A stretch of 64,000 nt of DNA. It comes from Paenibacillus radicis (ex Xue et al. 2023). Lineage in GTDB: Bacteria; Bacillota; Bacilli; Paenibacillales; NBRC-103111. Positions within the stretch are counted from its first letter, which is position 1; each line of letters begins with the position of its first letter. The translations under genes and the position numbers were made by a program. Positions 28,200-37,573 of this stretch are shown one piece after another. The notes below the pieces were generated by a model. The model had not been told where the DNA came from and made no database searches. It saw only the letters and a list, made by a program, of their open reading frames with translations. The stretch lies in contig NZ_JANQBD010000009.1 of assembly GCF_024722015.1 (NCBI RefSeq), forward strand, positions 1 to 64,000, given 5' to 3'.

Positions 28200-29495
28200 C
28201 TATTGATTTAGCTTATTGTAAAAAATCTTATCCAGAGCTTTCAGGTACCCATCAACATCGCCTGTGGCGAACATTTCCTGGGTTGCCTTACCTACATCGC
28301 CATTTACTCCCGGCGGCCATACCCGCTCAATGGTAGGATATACTTTGCCTGCTGCAATCAGATTGCTCAAACTCGTAATTTCCTTATTGTTGTTAGTCAC
28401 TCCATTAATGGCTGCAGGATAACCGCTTAGATCGACATACTTCTGAACAACTTCCTTGGATGACATAAATTCGATAAATTTCTTGGCTTCCGGTTGATTT
28501 TTACCTTTGGCAGGAATGCCAATTGCCGTATCAACGGATACTTGGACCTTGGTGTTGTCCGCTGTTGCCGCTGGCATAGGGAACATCGAGAATTTCAAGT
28601 TAGGATTGGACTTTTTGATGGGTTGAATCGCCCAAATTCCTGTATACCACATAGCTGATTTGCCGTTGGCAAACTCACGAAGAGCGTCATCATATCCTGT
28701 ACCTAGCGCATCCTTCTGAGCGTATTTTCTAAGATTGTACAGCTTTTGGGCAAAAGGCTTGAATTCTGCGTTATCGGTAATATGAGCTTTACCTTTCATG
28801 ACGCTATCGAGAAAATTTTGAACATCAGGAATTTGAAGTCCCATCCTGGATACGACTTCCTGACGGATGCCATTCCAATCCTTATCATGGAAATAGAAAG
28901 GCGTTTTGCCTGCTGCTTTGATTTTGTCAGCGGTTGCAAGAAGCTCGTCATAGGTTTTCGGAATTTGCAAGCCCAATTCATTAAACATGTCGATGTTGTA
29001 GTATACGCCGAGAGTGGCTACGGCAATCGGTACCAAGTAGTTCTTTCCATCAATTTTACTAAGGTCTGCGAGTGCGGGAGAGACGTTAGCCATCAGAGGT
29101 CCGCCAGTCAAGTCAACCACTCTGCCTTCCTTGGAAAGCTGCTGAAACACGGCATTGTGAGGGAAATGGGTAAACGCGGCTGGAGCATCATCAGTGGACA
29201 CGCGCATGGTCCATACATTTTCCGGATTAGGGACATTATTCTGCTCAACGGTGATGTTAGGATTTTTACTCTGAAAATCTTTAATTAATTCATTGACTAC
29301 ATCGACCATTTCGGATTTCATTTGGAAGTACTCAATTTTTACCTTTTGGCCGCTTGCTGCGGGTGCTGCCCCGGGGCTTTCGGCTTTGCCATCCTTACTC
29401 GTACCAGCTCCGCCAGAGCTATCATTGGAGCAAGCGGTTACAATTACTAAAGCTGAAGCTAATAGGACAGAAGTCCATTTTCCTGCTACTCTCAT
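28200..29495 (-). CDS. Sugar ABC transporter substrate-binding lipoprotein
   Basis: Family 1 extracellular solute-binding protein of 431 residues. The ATG at 29495 follows AAAGGGG and starts MRVAGKWTSVLLASALVIVT, leading to the lipobox VTACS; the frame opens earlier at 29549 without a useful ribosome binding site. After a Ser/Gly linker the mature protein begins KVKIEYFQMKSEMVDVVNEL. It also has YYNIDMFNELGLQIPKTYDE and a C-terminal helix region. It lies just after the YesN-like regulator gene, which with the sensor likely induces it. Confidence 0.92.
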   Translation of the reverse strand: MRVAGKWTSVLLASALVIVTACSNDSSGGAGTSKDGKAESPGAAPAASGQKVKIEYFQMKSEMVDVVNELIKDFQSKNPNITVEQNNVPNPENVWTMRVSTDDAPAAFTHFPHNAVFQQLSKEGRVVDLTGGPLMANVSPALADLSKIDGKNYLVPIAVATLGVYYNIDMFNELGLQIPKTYDELLATADKIKAAGKTPFYFHDKDWNGIRQEVVSRMGLQIPDVQNFLDSVMKGKAHITDNAEFKPFAQKLYNLRKYAQKDALGTGYDDALREFANGKSAMWYTGIWAIQPIKKSNPNLKFSMFPMPAATADNTKVQVSVDTAIGIPAKGKNQPEAKKFIEFMSSKEVVQKYVDLSGYPAAINGVTNNNKEITSLSNLIAAGKVYPTIERVWPPGVNGDVGKATQEMFATGDVDGYLKALDKIFYNKLNQ

Positions 29496-29596
29496 TTTTA
29501 TTTGACCCCTTTCGTTTGCTGATATTCCAAGTATATTTAAGGATGTCACTATGAAATATGAGATAGATGACTTTATGAGTATGAGAAAAATGACTA

Positions 29597-31114
29597 TTAA
29601 GCGTCGGGCTGCTTATTGCCGCTTTTATATTTTCCGGGCGTTTCGCCAAAGCTTTTCTTGTACATCTGGATAAAGTAGGAATAATCATTAAAGCCCACCG
29701 CACTTGCTACCTCAGCTACAGTCAAAGTAGTATCATTTTCGAGCATCGATTTAGCCTTCAGCATTCGCACAGAGAGCAGAAATTGGGAGAAGCCCATCCC
29801 GGTTTTTTTCTTAAATAGACGGCTTAAATAAGCTGGATCTGTAAAATACATATTTTTGGCCAAATCTTCTAGCAGGATATCTTGTTTGTAGTTGTGCAGC
29901 ATGTAATTTTTGATGTCCTCGATCATGTCTGTTTTAATTCTGCTCTGCAATAGACGCTCACCGAGCTTCGCTATCACCTGGGCAAACTCCTCGGCTATGC
30001 CTTCCACGGAATGATATTCATGCAGATCAATTTGCTGCAGGAAAACTTCAGCTGCTTCATTTCTTGTATTCATTAGCTCAATAACTGAATTTAACATTGC
30101 TGTAACTTTGGCACACATATCATGAAGCACGTTTACCGATAAATTATGCTGGGCGGCTTCCGTCATAAAATGGCGCAACGTATCAGCAGCGTCTGTCGTC
30201 TGACCCTTCATCAGCTTCTGGTGCAGGCAGGAAATCCACTCATCGATAGCGGCATAGTTATAAGGACGGTTCCTACAAGCAAATGCGGCGTCATAAACTT
30301 GATTTTCCCCAGAGATCAGTCTGTAGAGCAGAGCGGTTTTAGCCTCTTTATAAGATGCTGCAAGTTCCGTAATATTCGTATGTACGCTGCTTAGTCCGAC
30401 AGATAAGCTATATTCACTTGATTGAGAGGAATCTCTGATCATTTGCTTAAAAAACTCCCGATGTTTCCCTATCCATTCTGCTATTGGGGAAGTTCCTCCC
30501 GAATCATACATCCACACGACGAGCATATCTGCATACCGCCTATCTCCAACGATAATAGTTCGCAGCTGGGCCGCTGACAGCAGCCGTTTCACAGCTTGTT
30601 TTATATCATCTTTATAATTAACATTCATTCGGAGGATCGCAATAGCGTATCGATCGACAACCTCTATATCCAGAGGGATGAACTTGCTTGGAGTCCCCTC
30701 GTATAATAATGCGGCAAAGCTGTCCTCCAGTCTTTTTTCAGTGGACATGACGACTTTATCCCTGTATTGCTCCAATAAAGTCCATATATGCTCCTTATCT
30801 ACGGGCTTCAATAAATAATGCTCTACTTTGTAACGAATTGCCTGCTGAGCATATTTAAAATCATCGTACCCGCTGATTATAATGTTGGCCGTATCCGGGT
30901 GGTGCTCGTATATGAAAGCGGCCAGCTCGATCCCATCCAGGAAGGGCATGCGAATATCTGATAATACGAGGTTGGGCTTAACGTTATTAAGCAGCTCCAT
31001 AGCTTCCCGGCCATCCTCCGCTTCATACACAATCACATGCGGATTCCAATCCTGAATCATTTGGACCAGCGCTTTTCTAGCAAAAAATTCGTCATCGACC
31101 ACCAGTATTTTCAT
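29597..31114 (-). CDS. YesN-type response regulator (CheY receiver + AraC DNA-binding)
   Basis: Cytoplasmic transcription factor of about 505 residues. The receiver domain at the N-terminus has KILVVDDEFFARKAL, the phosphoacceptor Asp in NLVLSDIRMPFLDG, and the conserved Lys in HYLLKPVDKE. A middle region of unknown fold follows. The C-terminal AraC/XylS pair of helix-turn-helix units has YSYFIQMYKKSFGETPGKY. The ATG at 31114 lies ten bases after AAGGAG; a second ATG at 31120 is too close. It overlaps the sensor gene end by 23 bases. Confidence 0.92.
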   Translation of the reverse strand: MKILVVDDEFFARKALVQMIQDWNPHVIVYEAEDGREAMELLNNVKPNLVLSDIRMPFLDGIELAAFIYEHHPDTANIIISGYDDFKYAQQAIRYKVEHYLLKPVDKEHIWTLLEQYRDKVVMSTEKRLEDSFAALLYEGTPSKFIPLDIEVVDRYAIAILRMNVNYKDDIKQAVKRLLSAAQLRTIIVGDRRYADMLVVWMYDSGGTSPIAEWIGKHREFFKQMIRDSSQSSEYSLSVGLSSVHTNITELAASYKEAKTALLYRLISGENQVYDAAFACRNRPYNYAAIDEWISCLHQKLMKGQTTDAADTLRHFMTEAAQHNLSVNVLHDMCAKVTAMLNSVIELMNTRNEAAEVFLQQIDLHEYHSVEGIAEEFAQVIAKLGERLLQSRIKTDMIEDIKNYMLHNYKQDILLEDLAKNMYFTDPAYLSRLFKKKTGMGFSQFLLSVRMLKAKSMLENDTTLTVAEVASAVGFNDYSYFIQMYKKSFGETPGKYKSGNKQPDA

Positions 31115-32924
31115 CAGCATTCATCTCCTTCACTCCCGGAATGGTCATTTCGATACAAGTTCCTGTTTGCAGCTCACTGCTCAGCTTAATCCAATAGTCT
31201 TCACCGTAGAAATTTTTAATTCTGGCATGGACATTGCGCAACCCGAAATTATCCTTGGAGTCCAGGCTTGCAGTCTGGAACGGATTTGTGAAAATATCGT
31301 TTAGTTCAGCCAGCTTCTGGTCGCTCATGCCGACTCCGTCATCCTCAACTCTGATATGGAGCAGATGTCCTTTTTTGGTGATGGAGATAATTAGAGTTCC
31401 TTTGCCTCCTTTGGGCTCCAGCCCATGATAGAAGGAGTTTTCAACTAAGGGCTGAAGCAAAAACTTCAATATTTTATAAGGAAACAGATCCTCCTCTATC
31501 TCATACACAACTTGAAATTTACCTAAAAAGCGGATTTGCTGAATACTGATATAATTTTTGATTTGTTCCAGTTCATTGTGAATCGTTGCTTCGTCACCGG
31601 TTTTGATGTTATACCGATACATATCGGATAAAGACCTTGCCATAGTCGAAATATCGCTGACTCTATTTAACTCGGCTACGGAATGAATGACATTTAATGT
31701 ATTGTACAGAAAATGCGGATTAATTTGCGCTTGAAGCATGTTCATCTCCGCGCGTTTCTGCAGCTGACCGGAAATAATCTCGAGCTCGCGACTTTCCTTG
31801 AGGCGGTGAATCATTTCGTTGTAGCTGGTTACCAGCCGACTTATTTCGTCTACACGGTTCTCGTGAATGGGTACTCGGTCCAAATATCCGGAGTCAACCA
31901 GCTTCATTTCGCTGTTCAATTTATGTATGGGTTTAATAAACCGTTTGGAGAAAAATAAGGCGAGAATAAAGGCAGTGATCAAAGAAATGAAGCTTAGCAA
32001 AATATAATTCCGCGTATTGTTCAGGAATGCTTGATCGATCAGCCTTGTCGGGATGTAATGGATAACTTTCCATTTGGTCATGTCGTTGACTCGGGCGCTA
32101 AATAAATACGATTCTTGGTTCATGTACAGCTTCTGAAACTTTTTCCCATCACTCAGTTGATTGTCAAAAAAGGCCGCAATGTCCTGCGTTTCTTTGCTGT
32201 CTAGAGTTTCGGTTGGAAGATTGGAATGGTAAATAACCTTGCCATCCATTATCACGATTGTCCCCAGCTCATTATTCGAATTGGCAATACCCCCAAGGAT
32301 GTTTTGGAGAGCTCTAAATCGGATATCTATTTTCGCATAGCTTTCAATAGTTTTATTTATATTGATATCGGTTAAATATCTGACTATAGAAATTTGTTTA
32401 TCCTTATTCCCTTTTGTATTGTTTTCGTAAGGAGGGGAGATGACTATATTGCCATTAAGCAGCTCTTGTTTGTTCATTTTATCGATAGTTTGCTTCATTC
32501 CGGGCTCGAAGGCCGACATGCTGGTGTAGACGCGTCCGTTGGGGGCCATAACTGAAATTGTTGAAATATTCCCATTCATCAGCACCAATTGATCCATTGC
32601 TCTCTGAACGTAGAGGGTATCCTCCACATGCTCTCTGCTTTCCAGCTGATACCTCTTGGTTAAAATGGATTGCAGCTTGGGATCGGTTAAATAAAAGAAG
32701 GAGTTCAGCGAAACATTAGAAATAAAGTCACTTATGATCACGTTGGTCCTATTGCTAAATTCGTTCAGTAAATCTTCATAGTAGCCTTTGGTTTGTTTGT
32801 ACAAATTGACCCCGTAGATAAGTAGAGCCGCTAGTACGGAAATCATAATAATCATGATATAGGACATCAACAGCTTGCTTTGGAATGAAACCGGTTTCAA
32901 ATGGCGAATAAAGGATTTTCTCAT
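31092..32924 (-). CDS. YesM-type sensor histidine kinase
   Basis: Membrane sensor of 610 residues. TM1 is near residues 16-36 (LLMSYIMIIMISVLAALLIY) and a large extracellular domain of about 250 residues follows. TM2 is near 305 (YILLSFISLITAFILALFF), then HAMP, then a His_kinase domain with the phosphoacceptor in QAQINPHFLYNTLN and N/G boxes LLQPLVENSFYHGLE and VEDDGVGMS. It partners with the YesN-type regulator and probably senses the substrate-loaded binding protein or sugar outside. The ATG follows CGAAGGGAG. Confidence 0.93.
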   Translation of the reverse strand: MRKSFIRHLKPVSFQSKLLMSYIMIIMISVLAALLIYGVNLYKQTKGYYEDLLNEFSNRTNVIISDFISNVSLNSFFYLTDPKLQSILTKRYQLESREHVEDTLYVQRAMDQLVLMNGNISTISVMAPNGRVYTSMSAFEPGMKQTIDKMNKQELLNGNIVISPPYENNTKGNKDKQISIVRYLTDININKTIESYAKIDIRFRALQNILGGIANSNNELGTIVIMDGKVIYHSNLPTETLDSKETQDIAAFFDNQLSDGKKFQKLYMNQESYLFSARVNDMTKWKVIHYIPTRLIDQAFLNNTRNYILLSFISLITAFILALFFSKRFIKPIHKLNSEMKLVDSGYLDRVPIHENRVDEISRLVTSYNEMIHRLKESRELEIISGQLQKRAEMNMLQAQINPHFLYNTLNVIHSVAELNRVSDISTMARSLSDMYRYNIKTGDEATIHNELEQIKNYISIQQIRFLGKFQVVYEIEEDLFPYKILKFLLQPLVENSFYHGLEPKGGKGTLIISITKKGHLLHIRVEDDGVGMSDQKLAELNDIFTNPFQTASLDSKDNFGLRNVHARIKNFYGEDYWIKLSSELQTGTCIEMTIPGVKEMNADENTGGR

Positions 32925-32966
32925 ATTCCACTCCCTTCGAGAGGACTGCAGTAATGGGTATAAAAA

Positions 32967-32995
32967 AAGTAAACCTTTGGTAAGGGAATTGTCAA
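32967..32995 (-). promoter_or_regulatory. Probable promoter of the YesMN-transporter operon
   Basis: On the reverse strand TTGACA (32995-32990), 17-base spacer, TTACTT (32972-32967), about 45 bases before the sensor start. Confidence 0.5.
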
Positions 32996-33173
32996 TTGTC
33001 CTTAAGGAGCATAGTTAAAAAGCTCGCAGAACTTTATTTAACTGAGGGGCAGGTGTAATATGGAATACACAAAATTAGTACATTAATAAGACTCATTTCC
33101 TTATTCGTGCTGCTGCCTGCTGATTTGGCAACGCACTCATTAATAAATACTAGCATTATGGAGGCTGATAATT

Positions 33174-33839
33174 ATGCAATATGAGTATTTGCTGCGGGTT
33201 ATTCTAGCTGGAATTTGCGGTGCGCTTGTTGGCTATGAGCGTAAAAACCGAATGAAGGAGGCGGGCATTCGTACACATTTTGTTGTGGCACTTGGTGCTT
33301 GTCTTATGATGGTTATTTCAAAATACGGATTTCAGGACCAAAACGGATGGGATAATGTAGCGTTCGATCCATCGCGTATTGCTGCTCAGGTGGTGAGCGG
33401 AGTAGGATTTCTGGGAGCCGGCATGATCTTTATGCAGCGGCAGACTATAAAAGGGCTCACAACCGCAGCCGGCATATGGGCTACTGCAGGGGTGGGGATG
33501 GCTATTGGAGCCGGGTTATATATACTAGGCGGGGGCGTGACCCTAATTATTCTTCTCGCTCAAAAGCTATTGCATGGTCGTTTCAACTGGCTCGCCTCCC
33601 CCAAAACCGAACAATTGATTATTCGGCTTACGAATGAGACGGGGGCAACGTATAAAATTCAACAGCTGCTTGAAGAAAAAAACATAACGATTCTTAGCTT
33701 TCATGCTGAAAGTAATGGAATCGACTCGGATGAGCTTATGTTGGAGATGATTGTAAGGTTTCCGGGCTCCTACAGAGTGGAGCAATTGCTTCCGATTGTG
33801 CAGGAGGCTTCGTTTGTAAGGGCAGTGGAGCTTAAGTAA
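33174..33839 (+). CDS. MgtC/SapB-family membrane protein
   Basis: A 221-residue protein with the MgtC signature near the start (LLRVILAGICGALVGYERK) and RTHFVVALGACLMM, then GVGFLGAGMIF and AAGIWATAGVGMAIGAG. It has about five transmembrane helices in the first 140 residues and a soluble ACT-like C-terminal part. MgtC proteins affect magnesium and ATP homeostasis; the role in this genus is not defined. The ATG follows GGAGG. It is monocistronic and lies just upstream of tRNA-Arg. Confidence 0.92.
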   Translation: MQYEYLLRVILAGICGALVGYERKNRMKEAGIRTHFVVALGACLMMVISKYGFQDQNGWDNVAFDPSRIAAQVVSGVGFLGAGMIFMQRQTIKGLTTAAGIWATAGVGMAIGAGLYILGGGVTLIILLAQKLLHGRFNWLASPKTEQLIIRLTNETGATYKIQQLLEEKNITILSFHAESNGIDSDELMLEMIVRFPGSYRVEQLLPIVQEASFVRAVELK

Positions 33840-33933
33840 AGCAGCTGAAATACAGTAGATTATACGGGGCTATCCGAAAAAAACGCAAGCACTTTTTTCC
33901 TTCGACGTTTTGTGGTAAACTAATGCTTATCGC

Positions 33934-34010
33934 GCGCCCGTAGCTCAGCAGGATAGAGCGTCAGTTTCCTAAACTGCAGGTCGTACGTTCGAATCGTATC
34001 GGGCGCGCCA
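33934..34010 (+). tRNA. tRNA-Arg (anticodon CCT)
   Basis: A 77-base tRNA. The acceptor is GCGCCCG / CGGGCGC with discriminator G and encoded CCA. The anticodon loop TTCCTAA has anticodon CCT, and the T-loop is TTCGAAT. Pair 27-43 (T-C) is unpaired. It reads AGG. It is the insertion point of the genomic island: its 3' 47 bases are repeated at 49330. Confidence 0.95.
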
Positions 34011-34013
34011 TTA
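33964..34013 (+). repeat. attL: left copy of 50-bp direct repeat
   Basis: The 3' part of tRNA-Arg, from the anticodon stem through CCA plus three bases (TTA). It is identical over 50 bases to 49330-49379. Position and length are typical for a tyrosine-integrase attachment site. Confidence 0.92.
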
Positions 34014-34026
34014 CTTTAAAGTTCAA

Positions 34027-34049
34027 GCCACTCCTCGGAGTGGCTTTTT
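34027..34049 (+). terminator. tRNA-Arg terminator
   Basis: GCCACTCC-TCGGAGTGGC forms a near-perfect hairpin followed by TTTTT, 16 bases after the tRNA. It lies inside the island, so it was brought by the element. The same stem occurs at 49744-49761. Confidence 0.85.
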
Positions 34050-34656
34050 GTGTATTCAAATTCCCTCGAACAAAGGTTGGTGAGATCAGGTAAAGAGGTT
34101 GGCTTGTCCAGAGTCACTCCGCCAACATAATCTGCCGCTGCTCTCCAATCTACCCTTGCCATTGTTCTTCTGTATGCTTCCAACCGCTGAGCCACCCTTG
34201 CCAAAGTTTACCGGTCTACCTCGCCTTGCCTTTTTCCGTCTCCAAACACAAGAACAAATGCTTTCAGCAAGATAATTGACGCGAAAATGTTTACAGCGCT
34301 ACGCTTTTCCAAAAAGGAGGCACTCGCTTATGTTTTTCAAAACCGTCTATCTCACGCTGCTTCTGTAAACTTCTTGCCTGAGCTTCGGGTATGTTGAGTT
34401 TTTGGTCAATATTTTTTTCACTAACGAAGTAATCGTTGTACAGATGCTCTTTTGTACAGGATTATGGACAAAATGATAAATCAAACTGATCAAAATGATA
34501 TTTATTTTTTGAGTGCGATGTATTAAGATAAAAGGCAATTAATAAAATCTTATAGGAATAGTGTGATTTAAGTTTGGGAGATTGTGAAGACATGCTACTG
34601 TTATCGCCAAGGATGAGATAAAGATGATAGGTTTCGACGGGGAGGCTGGCCTAGTC
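34050..34656. other. Left end of island, no convincing gene
   Basis: Six hundred bases without a supportable protein gene. Short frames on both strands are not protein-like. One detail is a TTGACG / TACGCT promoter-like pair near 34275-34304, then AAGGAGG and an ATG at 34330 that opens only 12 codons before TAA (34366-34368), as if a gene had been cut off or a leader peptide were made. The AT-rich stretch at 34380-34580 is probably the regulatory region of the AraC gene. Confidence 0.5.
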
Positions 34657-34743
34657 ATGAGTAATGGAATTCGATCTTGCAAGCCAGAGCTGGACACGGA
34701 TTCAGTCCATCGATTTCAGCAGGATCAGAGGAAATGGCTATGA
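34657..34743 (+). CDS. 28-codon upstream ORF coupled to the AraC gene
   Basis: ATG at 34657 follows GGGGAGG at eleven bases and runs 28 codons. Its TGA (34741-34743) overlaps the ATG of the AraC gene at 34740 as ATGA. The peptide begins MSNGIRSCKPELD and has no recognised homology. It may serve translational coupling rather than a function of its own. Confidence 0.35.
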   Translation: MSNGIRSCKPELDTDSVHRFQQDQRKWL

Positions 34744-35633
34744 AAGAATATGCATATGAATATGCGGAGCGCTTGTATCATACGCCGACCGAATGGGAAC
34801 ACAATGGAGGCCTCTGGGCGATTCGAGCGGGGCAAAATTTGGCGAAACCGAATTATGCCGTAGGTCCGAGAGTAATCGAATGTTATTCCTTGCACTTTGT
34901 GTTGAGCGGTTCACTAGCCCTCGCCCATGGTGGGCAAACCGTTCATCTGGATAAAGGGGATGTGTTTTGTCTTTATCCAAACATAATGTATAACTACTGG
35001 ATTCACCCATTGCCGCGGTCCGATGAAGCGCTGAGAATGTGTTGGCTGGCGTTGGATGGACCGCAAATCGAAGCTTTGCTGGAGCGGGTAGGCTTTATGC
35101 CTCAGCATCCCTATTTGCGAAAGCGAATGAACTCGGAATGCGAAGGAACTGTCAAAGATTTGATCTACCTCATGCGCGACCCGAGAGGCCAGGAGGAATT
35201 GCTGCTACAAGCGAAGCTGTATCATTTGTTCAGCCTGCTAGACCGCTCCCAATCGCAGGGAAGCACGGACGAGGCCAAAGACGGCTGGCTGCAAAGAAGT
35301 CTTCAGTATATGCAAACGCATTACATGGAGGGCATCTCGGTCGCTAAAGTGGTGGAATTTGCATCTGTGCACCGTTCTCATTTTTATAGCGAATTTACAC
35401 GCCGGGTGGGCACCAGTCCTCAGCAATTTTTAACGAAGCTGCGAATGGAACGGGCTGCGGAGATGCTGGAGAGCGAATCGTTTTCCATAACGGAAATCGC
35501 CTTATCTTTAGGGTATCCTGATCTGTTTTCCTTTTCCAGATCCTTTTCCAACTTTTATGGAATTTCTCCTTCTCGTTACAGGTCCAATCAAAAAAATCAA
35601 AAGCATGACGAGGGCTCGGCACAATTCTTATAA
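34740..35633 (+). CDS. AraC-family transcriptional regulator
   Basis: Probable activator of the island genes. The 297-residue product has an N-terminal cupin-like sugar-binding domain (SLHFVLSGSLALAHGGQTVH, LDKGDVFCLYPN). The C-terminal AraC domain has two helix-turn-helix units, ISVAKVVEFASVHRSHFYSE and the ITEIALSLGYPDLFSFSRSF region, ending GISPSRYR. Among starts, 34740 has AGAGG at eight bases; 34734 is too close and 34677 has no ribosome binding site. The importer gene follows after 22 bases on the same strand. Confidence 0.9.
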   Translation: MKEYAYEYAERLYHTPTEWEHNGGLWAIRAGQNLAKPNYAVGPRVIECYSLHFVLSGSLALAHGGQTVHLDKGDVFCLYPNIMYNYWIHPLPRSDEALRMCWLALDGPQIEALLERVGFMPQHPYLRKRMNSECEGTVKDLIYLMRDPRGQEELLLQAKLYHLFSLLDRSQSQGSTDEAKDGWLQRSLQYMQTHYMEGISVAKVVEFASVHRSHFYSEFTRRVGTSPQQFLTKLRMERAAEMLESESFSITEIALSLGYPDLFSFSRSFSNFYGISPSRYRSNQKNQKHDEGSAQFL

Positions 35634-35655
35634 ACGGAAGGAGGCGAACTGAACG

Positions 35656-36624
35656 ATGAAAGCTACTGCGCTCGAACAAAGCTCGACGCCGTCAAAGCTA
35701 TCGCGCAAGTCCAAATGGGTAGCCTGGAACAAGATAAGAAAGGGCTGGCAACTGTATCTCATGATCCTTTTGCCCGTGCTGTATATTTTAATATTCAAAT
35801 ACATTCCGATGATGGATGCGCAGATTGCTTTCCGTAATTATGTCTTTACGAAAGGAATTTGGGGAAGCGATTGGGTCGGTTTTGACAATTTCATGCGTTT
35901 TTTTCAGTCCAGCGAGTTTGCCAAGGTGTTGAAAAATACGCTGGGCCTCAGTATATACCAACTAATTGCCGGCTTCCCGTTCCCGATTTTACTGGCAATC
36001 AGCTTGAATTACGTGGGGAGCGAGCGATATAAGAAATGGGTGCAGATGATTACGTACGCCCCTCATTTTATATCGGTTGTCGTCATCGTAGGCATCATTA
36101 TGCAGCTGCTCGATCCGCGCACAGGGCTGGTCAATGTTTTGATACAATCGCTCGGCTTGGAACCGATTCATTTTATGGGCGAGGCTCGCTATTTTCAGTC
36201 CCTTGTCGTATGGTCGGGTCTTTGGCAAAATTTAGGATTTAGCTGCATCATTTATATTGCCGGACTGGCCGGAATCGATCCTTTGCTTCATGAAGCGGCC
36301 GTTGTTGACGGAGCGAGCAAATTTCGCAGAGCCTGGCATATCGATCTGCCGGGAATTATGCCCTTGGCCATTATTTTACTCATTCTCAATACGGGAAATC
36401 TTCTGGATACCGGCTTTGAAAAGGTGCTGCTGATGCAAAATCCTTTGAATATCAAGACGTCCGAAGTCATCGATACGCTGGTGTACAAGATTGGCCTCGC
36501 TTCGCCCGCTGCTGATTTTTCATATTCGACGGCGATTGGGCTCTTTAAATCAGTGGTTGGACTCCTATTGTTGGTGTCGGTCAATCAGCTGGCCCGTAAA
36601 TTCAAGCAGGAAAGCCTATGGTAA
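35656..36624 (+). CDS. ABC transporter permease (LplB/YtrF-like, oligosaccharide type)
   Basis: An inner-membrane subunit of 322 residues with a basic N-terminus and six helices, the first being LYLMILLPVLYILIFKYIP. It has the sub-family mark MMDAQIAFRNYVFTKGIWG and the EAA loop HEAAVVDGASKFRRAWHIDL. Such LplB-type permeases serve complex oligosaccharides (for example galacturonan or xylan fragments) in Paenibacillus and Bacillus. The ATG follows GGAAGGAGG. Confidence 0.93.
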   Translation: MKATALEQSSTPSKLSRKSKWVAWNKIRKGWQLYLMILLPVLYILIFKYIPMMDAQIAFRNYVFTKGIWGSDWVGFDNFMRFFQSSEFAKVLKNTLGLSIYQLIAGFPFPILLAISLNYVGSERYKKWVQMITYAPHFISVVVIVGIIMQLLDPRTGLVNVLIQSLGLEPIHFMGEARYFQSLVVWSGLWQNLGFSCIIYIAGLAGIDPLLHEAAVVDGASKFRRAWHIDLPGIMPLAIILLILNTGNLLDTGFEKVLLMQNPLNIKTSEVIDTLVYKIGLASPAADFSYSTAIGLFKSVVGLLLLVSVNQLARKFKQESLW

Positions 36625-36642
36625 AGAATGGGGAGATGCGTT

Positions 36643-37539
36643 GTGAAGGTTAATTATGCGGCCGAAACAGGGGGAGATAAAGTTTTCACGGTGCTGAACT
36701 ACGTGATTCTCACACTTTTTGCGGTTACGGTTCTGTATCCACTCGTCGCCGTAGTTAGCAATTCCGTGAGCTCGCCCGTGGCCGTCGGAGCGGGAAAGGT
36801 TTGGTTATGGCCCGTGGATCTTAGCTTGGACGGGTATAAAGCCATTTTCGAGTATAAAAAGGTGTGGACGGGCTTTGGCAATTCCCTTTATTACACCATC
36901 GTCGGGACGGCGGTCAATATTATATTTACGCTGCTGGCCGCTTACCCGCTGTCGAGAATGGATTTTTACGGACGCAATGTGTTCATGTCGTTATTCGTGT
37001 TTACGATGATTTTTCACGGGGGAATCATTCCGACTTATATGGTGGTCAAAGAGCTGGGGATGGTCAATACGCCATGGGCGCTCATTATCCCCGGAGCGAT
37101 AAGCGTCTGGAATGTGATTATAACAAGAACCTACTTCAAGACGACGATTCCCCAAGAGGTGCTGGATTCGGCTCAGATTGATGGCTGCAGCGACCTGAAG
37201 TTTCTGATCCGCATGGTCATCCCGCTATCCGCGCCGATTATTGCGGTCAATGCTTTGTTTTATGCAGTCAATCATTGGAATACATATTTTAATGCTTTAA
37301 TTTACTTATCCAACGCAAAATTATTTCCGCTGCAGCTAGTGTTGAGGGAGGTGCTGGTGTTAAGTCAGGTCACCCCCGATATGCTGGATCAAGTGTCGGA
37401 TGCAGCTAGGCTGGAAGGCATGACGGACGTTTTGAAATACGCGTTAATTGTCGTCTCGACGCTTCCACTGCTTATTTTATACCCGTTTGTGCAAAAGCAT
37501 TTCGTTAGAGGAGTTATGATCGGATCACTGAAAGGCTAG
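36643..37539 (+). CDS. ABC transporter permease (LplC/YtcP-like)
   Basis: Second membrane subunit, 298 residues from the GTG at 36643, which follows GGGGAGA; an ATG at 36628 is also in frame but has no ribosome binding site. Helix 1 is VLNYVILTLFAVTVLYPLVA. The sub-family segment VSSPVAVGAGKVWLWP and the EAA loop DSAQIDGCSDLKFLIRMVIP are present. It lies 18 bases after the first permease. Confidence 0.92.
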   Translation: MKVNYAAETGGDKVFTVLNYVILTLFAVTVLYPLVAVVSNSVSSPVAVGAGKVWLWPVDLSLDGYKAIFEYKKVWTGFGNSLYYTIVGTAVNIIFTLLAAYPLSRMDFYGRNVFMSLFVFTMIFHGGIIPTYMVVKELGMVNTPWALIIPGAISVWNVIITRTYFKTTIPQEVLDSAQIDGCSDLKFLIRMVIPLSAPIIAVNALFYAVNHWNTYFNALIYLSNAKLFPLQLVLREVLVLSQVTPDMLDQVSDAARLEGMTDVLKYALIVVSTLPLLILYPFVQKHFVRGVMIGSLKG

Positions 37540-37573
37540 AGCATTTATGAAAAAGGATAAAGGGAGCTGGAGT

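Noticed and set aside
34016-34204. Reverse-strand ORF next to tRNA-Arg as a possible integrase remnant
   Set aside because: The frame runs into the tRNA terminator, has a TTG start without ribosome binding site and shows no tyrosine-recombinase motif.
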